DNA of 64,000 nt from the NCBI GenBank assembly GCA_040755755.1, contig JBFLZW010000083.1, forward strand, positions 9,791 through 73,790, given 5' to 3'. Positions 60,536 through 64,000 of the stretch are shown here, piece by piece. Below the pieces are notes generated by a model. It saw nothing but the letters and a program-made list of their open reading frames with translations. It made no database searches and was not told the DNA's origin. The DNA is from a bacterium (GTDB taxonomy: Bacteria > SZUA-182 > DTGQ01). Within the stretch, counting starts at the first letter, position 1, and each line of letters begins with the position of its first letter. Made by a program: the position numbers and the translations under genes.

Positions 60536-61432
60536 TTAACTAATCTTACAAAGTTGTTGGAAAAGGGGTATAATCTCTCTTTCATACCAGACCTGAATAT
60601 TTTCTCCCCCCCTGTATTTTCCTATCATTAGCTGTGTTGAACATAAAATGAAGCTAAGTGCAGAAGTCGTGATCTCTTTAATCTCGTTTGGATCTCTTAG
60701 CATTTTAACTTTTCCACTTTTTTGAACAAAAGAAATTAAATCTTGAGCATGTGTGAACTTAGACCAATGACGATAAAGAAGATCATACTCGGCTCCTCGC
60801 TTAATACAAATTGCCAATGTCCTTAAATCATTAGGACCACCAAACAATTGATACCAATGAGGCATATTCTTGAATTTTTGATATTCAGCCTCAATCGGTT
60901 GAATATGTGGTTTTGATAACATTTCCTCTAATGCTGATTTCCGTGCTCGTACGTCATCTATAGAGGGTAATTCCATGTTTTTTGCAATAATATCAACATC
61001 AAAATTCTTTTTAAATTCCATGCCTTTAGGTGTTGAAGGATCAAGACGATCATAGAAGTTCAAACGCTCGTGGATATGTCCAAGTAGCCATGATAAGGAA
61101 CGCTGAACATACTCCCTATCATCTTCAAAGATATACTCCAAATATAATAGTGCCTCAAAAGAACTTCTCAGGAGGGGTATAGCAGGGGCGGTACAGCTTT
61201 CGGTTATAAGCACTTCAATCCCATCTGTTTGCTCAATAATGTGATGATATAGCGTAAATGGAGCTAGGTCCTCATCGATACCTCCATTAGAGGATTGGTC
61301 ACATCTAACGAGAACATTCGTTGCATGATTGACCAACTCTTTCAGCAAAGGAGAAGCGATATCGATAATTTCGCGCCCCAATGCCTTTGATAAGTCTCGA
61401 TCGAGAAAAGCCCTGAATGGTTCGGTAGACAT
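60536..61432 (-). CDS. DUF5677-like hypothetical protein
   Basis: The protein (298 residues from ATG 61432) is mainly alpha-helical, with LLRSSFEALLYLEYIFED near residue 90 and YDLLYRHWSKFTHAQDL near 220. These features match the DUF5677 family, whose function is unknown. It has no signal peptide. The start is ATG 61432 with GGAGAG in front; an ATG at 61444 is less likely. It stands alone, with 143 bases of non-coding sequence upstream before coaD. The local composition is more AT-rich than the neighbouring housekeeping genes. Confidence 0.65.
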   Translation of the reverse strand: MSTEPFRAFLDRDLSKALGREIIDIASPLLKELVNHATNVLVRCDQSSNGGIDEDLAPFTLYHHIIEQTDGIEVLITESCTAPAIPLLRSSFEALLYLEYIFEDDREYVQRSLSWLLGHIHERLNFYDRLDPSTPKGMEFKKNFDVDIIAKNMELPSIDDVRARKSALEEMLSKPHIQPIEAEYQKFKNMPHWYQLFGGPNDLRTLAICIKRGAEYDLLYRHWSKFTHAQDLISFVQKSGKVKMLRDPNEIKEITTSALSFILCSTQLMIGKYRGGENIQVWYEREIIPLFQQLCKIS

Positions 61433-61576
61433 ATTTCTCTCCATGATGATTAAAGTAAATCCCTTGGTTTTTATACATTAATCACCATCGTTAGCCACTC
61501 TCCGGTCTCATTATCGAGTAAACCGCCCTATTGAAACCTTAAAAGTGTCGAAGGTCTAAAATAAATCTATATATTC

Positions 61577-62059
61577 CTATATCTTCCTGAACTTTTCTTC
61601 CAGTTTCGTTTTTACGTAAGGCTCCACCATGTCATCGATGCATCCTCCGAGCAGGGCGAGCTCACGGACCAGGCTGGAGCTTAGGTAAATGTAGTTGGCC
61701 TTTGGCGTTAAGAAGACAGTCTCGAATTCGTTGCCCAGCTTTCGATTCACCAGCGCCATCTGGAGCTCGGACTCAAAGTCGGAGATAGCGCGCAGCCCGC
61801 GGATAATGGCCTGAGCCTTGAGCTTGCGGGCAAAATCAACCAGAAGCCCCTGGAAAGAGGTCACTTGTACGCGGGATACCCCATGCAGACATTGCTCAGC
61901 CATGTCTTTGCGCTCTTCCAGCGAGAAGGCCGGTTTCTTGGGCGAATCGGCAGCTATGGCAACGATGACCTCATCGAAAAGCTTCAGCCCTCGATGGACC
62001 AGGTCAAGGTGGCCTTTGGTAACCGGATCGAATGTACCTGGATAGATTGCTCTTCGCAT
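61577..62059 (-). CDS. coaD: Phosphopantetheine adenylyltransferase
   Basis: The enzyme (160 residues) has YPGTFDPVTKGHLDL (the T/HxGH nucleotidyl site), RGLRAISDFESELQMAL and YIYLSSSLVREL. It makes dephospho-CoA from phosphopantetheine, the fourth step of CoA synthesis. The start ATG at 62059 overlaps the rsmD stop (TGATG) and is preceded by GAAGGAAT; an upstream in-frame start at 62086 is less likely. This gene pair, rsmD-coaD, is common in bacteria. Confidence 0.96.
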   Translation of the reverse strand: MRRAIYPGTFDPVTKGHLDLVHRGLKLFDEVIVAIAADSPKKPAFSLEERKDMAEQCLHGVSRVQVTSFQGLLVDFARKLKAQAIIRGLRAISDFESELQMALVNRKLGNEFETVFLTPKANYIYLSSSLVRELALLGGCIDDMVEPYVKTKLEEKFRKI

Positions 62060-62670
62060 CAGGATTCCTTCTCTCTCTCTGGACATGGCTCATTCTCCTG
62101 CAAGGTTCTCTCTTTTTGAATCTCTTCTTTCCGGTAAAAAGAAAGGTGTGTATCGCCAAATTCTGAAACCCGCTGCTTGATCAGATTCCCGACCCGTTCC
62201 GGCATGCAATCTTTTGCGCTGTGTTCGGCAATGACGATATGCTCCTCATCGAATAGATCGGTTGCATCCAGGGCTTCCAGTGCTTTCAGAGCAAGGTCGG
62301 AACTGTAGGGAGGATCGATGAAGATAATGCCGAATTTTCTTCGCCGGTTCTGCAGGGCAGCAATAGCCCGCAGAACATCACAGTTGATGATCTCGAAGTT
62401 GGTAAAACCGCACAGATGGATATTGCTTCGGACCAATTCCGCATAAGAGGCTTTCTTTTCCACAAAGGTAGCATGTTTTGCTCCCCGGCTCAAGGCCTCG
62501 ATGCCGATGTTCCCTGTTCCGGCAAAAAGGTCCAGAAAGCGCGCATCCTGGACCTGTGGCCCCAGAATATCAAACAGAGCCTCTTTGACCCTGTCCGAAG
62601 TTGGCCGAAGGGCATACCTGATCGAGGATTTCAATTTTCTTCCTTTGGCAGAACCGGCAATTACCCGCAT
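62059..62670 (-). CDS. rsmD: 16S rRNA guanine-N2 methyltransferase RsmD
   Basis: The protein (203 residues from the start at 62670) has MRVIAGSAKGRKLK, the SAM loop FLDLFAGTGNIGIEALSRGA and IIFIDPPYSS, the typical rRNA m2G966 methyltransferase motifs. It methylates 16S rRNA in small-subunit assembly. A GTG at 62691 is the alternative start, adding seven residues; the family's usual start favours 62670. A C-terminal tail of about 30 residues is highly charged. A dispersed repeat lies 64 bases upstream. Confidence 0.94.
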   Translation of the reverse strand: MRVIAGSAKGRKLKSSIRYALRPTSDRVKEALFDILGPQVQDARFLDLFAGTGNIGIEALSRGAKHATFVEKKASYAELVRSNIHLCGFTNFEIINCDVLRAIAALQNRRRKFGIIFIDPPYSSDLALKALEALDATDLFDEEHIVIAEHSAKDCMPERVGNLIKQRVSEFGDTHLSFYRKEEIQKERTLQENEPCPEREKES

Positions 62671-62734
62671 TGGTTTTGTTTTTCTCCACAAAGATTAACC
62701 AAAGAGGTCTTTGCTCTCCATTTTCTCTGAGTTT

Positions 62735-62767
62735 GCCTTTGTGCCTCTGTGTCTCTGTGGTGTCTTT
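62735..62767. repeat. ctctgtgcctctgtg-family dispersed repeat
   Basis: gcctttgtgcctctgtgtctctgtggtgtctttt lies in the gap between rsmD and ppdK and matches the repeat family at 37113 and 47495. Confidence 0.75.
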
Positions 62768-62804
62768 TGTTTTTTATTTTTATAATGGCAACCACTGACA
62801 ATAA

Positions 62805-62839
62805 TCAGCCCGGAGCAAACTCCGTTTGCTCCGGGCTGA
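62805..62839 (-). terminator. Hairpin after ppdK
   Basis: Perfect 16-base arms (62805-62820 and 62824-62839) around a three-base loop. T-rich sequence on the minus strand is short. It likely ends the ppdK transcript. Confidence 0.8.
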
Positions 62840-62871
62840 GGGTTTACCTTGGTTTATCGATATGGTATCGA

Positions 62872-64000
62872 TTATTCACCCATGGTAGTTTCTTTGCTGC
62901 CGCTCCTCTCTTCCTTGATTTTAGCATGAGCTGCAGCCAGCCGGGCGATAGGCACCCGGTAGGGAGAACAACTGACGTAGTTTAAGCCCGCCCGATGGCA
63001 GAACTCCACCGATGCAGGATCACCGCCGTGCTCGCCGCAAATACCTACCTTCAGATCGGGGCGGGTGGCGCGACCTCTTTCCACGCTCATTTTAATCAAC
63101 TGGCCAACGCCAACCTGATCCAGGGTGATGAATGGATCGTCGGGCAAAATCTTTTTCTCCACATATCCCGGCAGGAAAACACCGGCATCGTCACGGCTGA
63201 ATCCGAAGGTCATTTGAGTCAGGTCATTGGTTCCGAAGGAGAAAAATTCCGCCTCCTTGGCTATTTCATCGGACATGAGAGCTGCCCGCGGGATTTCGAT
63301 CATGGTTCCGATCGAGTATTTCAGGGTAACTCCATACCGGCGCATAACTTCTTCAGCTACCCGGACAGCGGATTTTTTGGTATAAGTCAGCTCATTGACA
63401 TCGCCGACCAGGGGTATCATGACTTCCGGTACGATGGAGTAGCCTTCTTTGGCCAGCTCGCAGGCAGCCTCGAAGATAGCCTGGACCTGCATCTCATAGA
63501 TTTCCGGATAGGTAATACCCAGACGGCATCCACGATGGCCAAGCATGGGGTTGAATTCATGGAGGGATTCCACTTTGGACAGAATGCTTTCCTTGGCCCT
63601 GATCTTGCCGAGCATGTCATTAATTTCCTGCAGAGTGCTCAGGGAGGTTAACTGCATTTTCAGGTCGGCAATCTCCTGAATCAATTCTTCCCTCTTGGGT
63701 AAAAATTCATGCAATGGCGGATCAAGAAGCCGGATAGTGACCGGAAGGTCCTTCATGGCCTTGAATATGCCTTTAAAATCTCCCCGCTGCACGGGCAGGA
63801 GCTGATCGAGAGCTTTCAGGCGCGCATCCCTGGTATCGGCCATAATCATCTCCTGGACAATGGGAAGGCGCTCCTCGCCGAAGAACATGTGCTCAGTCCG
63901 GGTCAGTCCGATGCCCTGGGCACCAAAATCTCTGGCAACTTTGGCATCTTCAGGCGTATCAGCGTTGGTCCGGACCTTCAGGGTCCTGATCTCGTCAGCC
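62872..64000 (-). CDS. ppdK: Pyruvate, phosphate dikinase, C-terminal part (5' truncated)
   Basis: The frame runs off the window end. The visible part, about 376 residues, is the C-terminal PEP/pyruvate-binding TIM barrel. It has [51 protein letters not shown] and the catalytic Cys in CGEHGGDP. The enzyme interconverts pyruvate, ATP and phosphate with PEP, AMP and pyrophosphate. The N-terminal nucleotide-binding and swivelling His domains lie outside the window. A hairpin terminator lies downstream. Confidence 0.95.
   Translation of the reverse strand, partial: ADEIRTLKVRTNADTPEDAKVARDFGAQGIGLTRTEHMFFGEERLPIVQEMIMADTRDARLKALDQLLPVQRGDFKGIFKAMKDLPVTIRLLDPPLHEFLPKREELIQEIADLKMQLTSLSTLQEINDMLGKIRAKESILSKVESLHEFNPMLGHRGCRLGITYPEIYEMQVQAIFEAACELAKEGYSIVPEVMIPLVGDVNELTYTKKSAVRVAEEVMRRYGVTLKYSIGTMIEIPRAALMSDEIAKEAEFFSFGTNDLTQMTFGFSRDDAGVFLPGYVEKKILPDDPFITLDQVGVGQLIKMSVERGRATRPDLKVGICGEHGGDPASVEFCHRAGLNYVSCSPYRVPIARLAAAHAKIKEERSGSKETTMGE

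Overview
The window looks like chromosome of a Gram-negative bacterium that cannot be placed precisely by eye. It has bacterial 16S/23S/5S genes and a complete Wzx/Wzy-type envelope polysaccharide system with an outer-membrane export protein. It also has bacterial housekeeping genes (SMC, coaD, rsmD, ppdK) and a sigma-54 promoter. The S-adenosylmethionine synthetase is of the archaeal type. A deltaproteobacterium-like or candidate-phylum lineage is plausible; comparison of the 16S gene would settle this.

Layout. 1-3.1 kb: end of a Gly/Leu/Tyr-rich repeat protein, an HD phosphohydrolase, then archaeal-type MAT and a BsuPI-domain protein on the minus strand. 3.6-37.1 kb: a large plus-strand exopolysaccharide locus behind a sigma-54 promoter. 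It holds export and chain-length control (OPX, Wzz, a tyrosine kinase carrying an inserted DUF4388-like domain). It holds an acyl module (ACP, adenylating ligase, NAD-synthase-like enzyme, WbpG-like PP-loop enzyme). It holds flippase, polymerase, two glycosyltransferases, decorating enzymes (pyruvyl, acyl and methyl transferases, deacetylase) and the initiating sugar-phosphate transferase. It ends with a 3-amino-sugar trio and a near-complete GDP-heptose pathway. 37.2-44.0 kb: a probable RiPP (modified peptide) locus with a nucleotidyltransferase, PqqD-type chaperone, radical SAM/SPASM enzyme, a previously unlisted 54-residue Cys-containing precursor, a secreted repeat protein, an HPr-kinase-like kinase and a Sec11-type S26 peptidase. 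44.1-55.2 kb: two head-to-tail, apparently identical rRNA operons (16S-tRNA-Ile-tRNA-Ala-23S-5S, minus strand), each with its own TTGACA-N17-TAGTAT promoter and its own distal hairpin. 55.4-64 kb: a ribbon-helix-helix protein, then minus-strand SMC, aspartate aminotransferase, a DUF5677-like protein, coaD, rsmD and the 3' part of ppdK.

How it fits together. The polysaccharide locus encodes enough functions to start, extend, flip, polymerise and export a polymer with a 3-acetamido sugar, a D,D-heptose-derived sugar, pyruvyl groups and an unusual acyl/amide decoration. The peptide locus sits directly after it behind its own promoter in an AT-rich gap. Its kinase plus nucleotidyltransferase pair, with a precursor ending in Ser, suggests modification of the peptide C-terminus in addition to radical chemistry. 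That is the most interesting system here. Short dispersed inverted repeats of a ctctgtgcctctgtg/cgcagagacgcagag type, and heptamer tandem repeats, punctuate gaps between genes, including the rRNA spacers.
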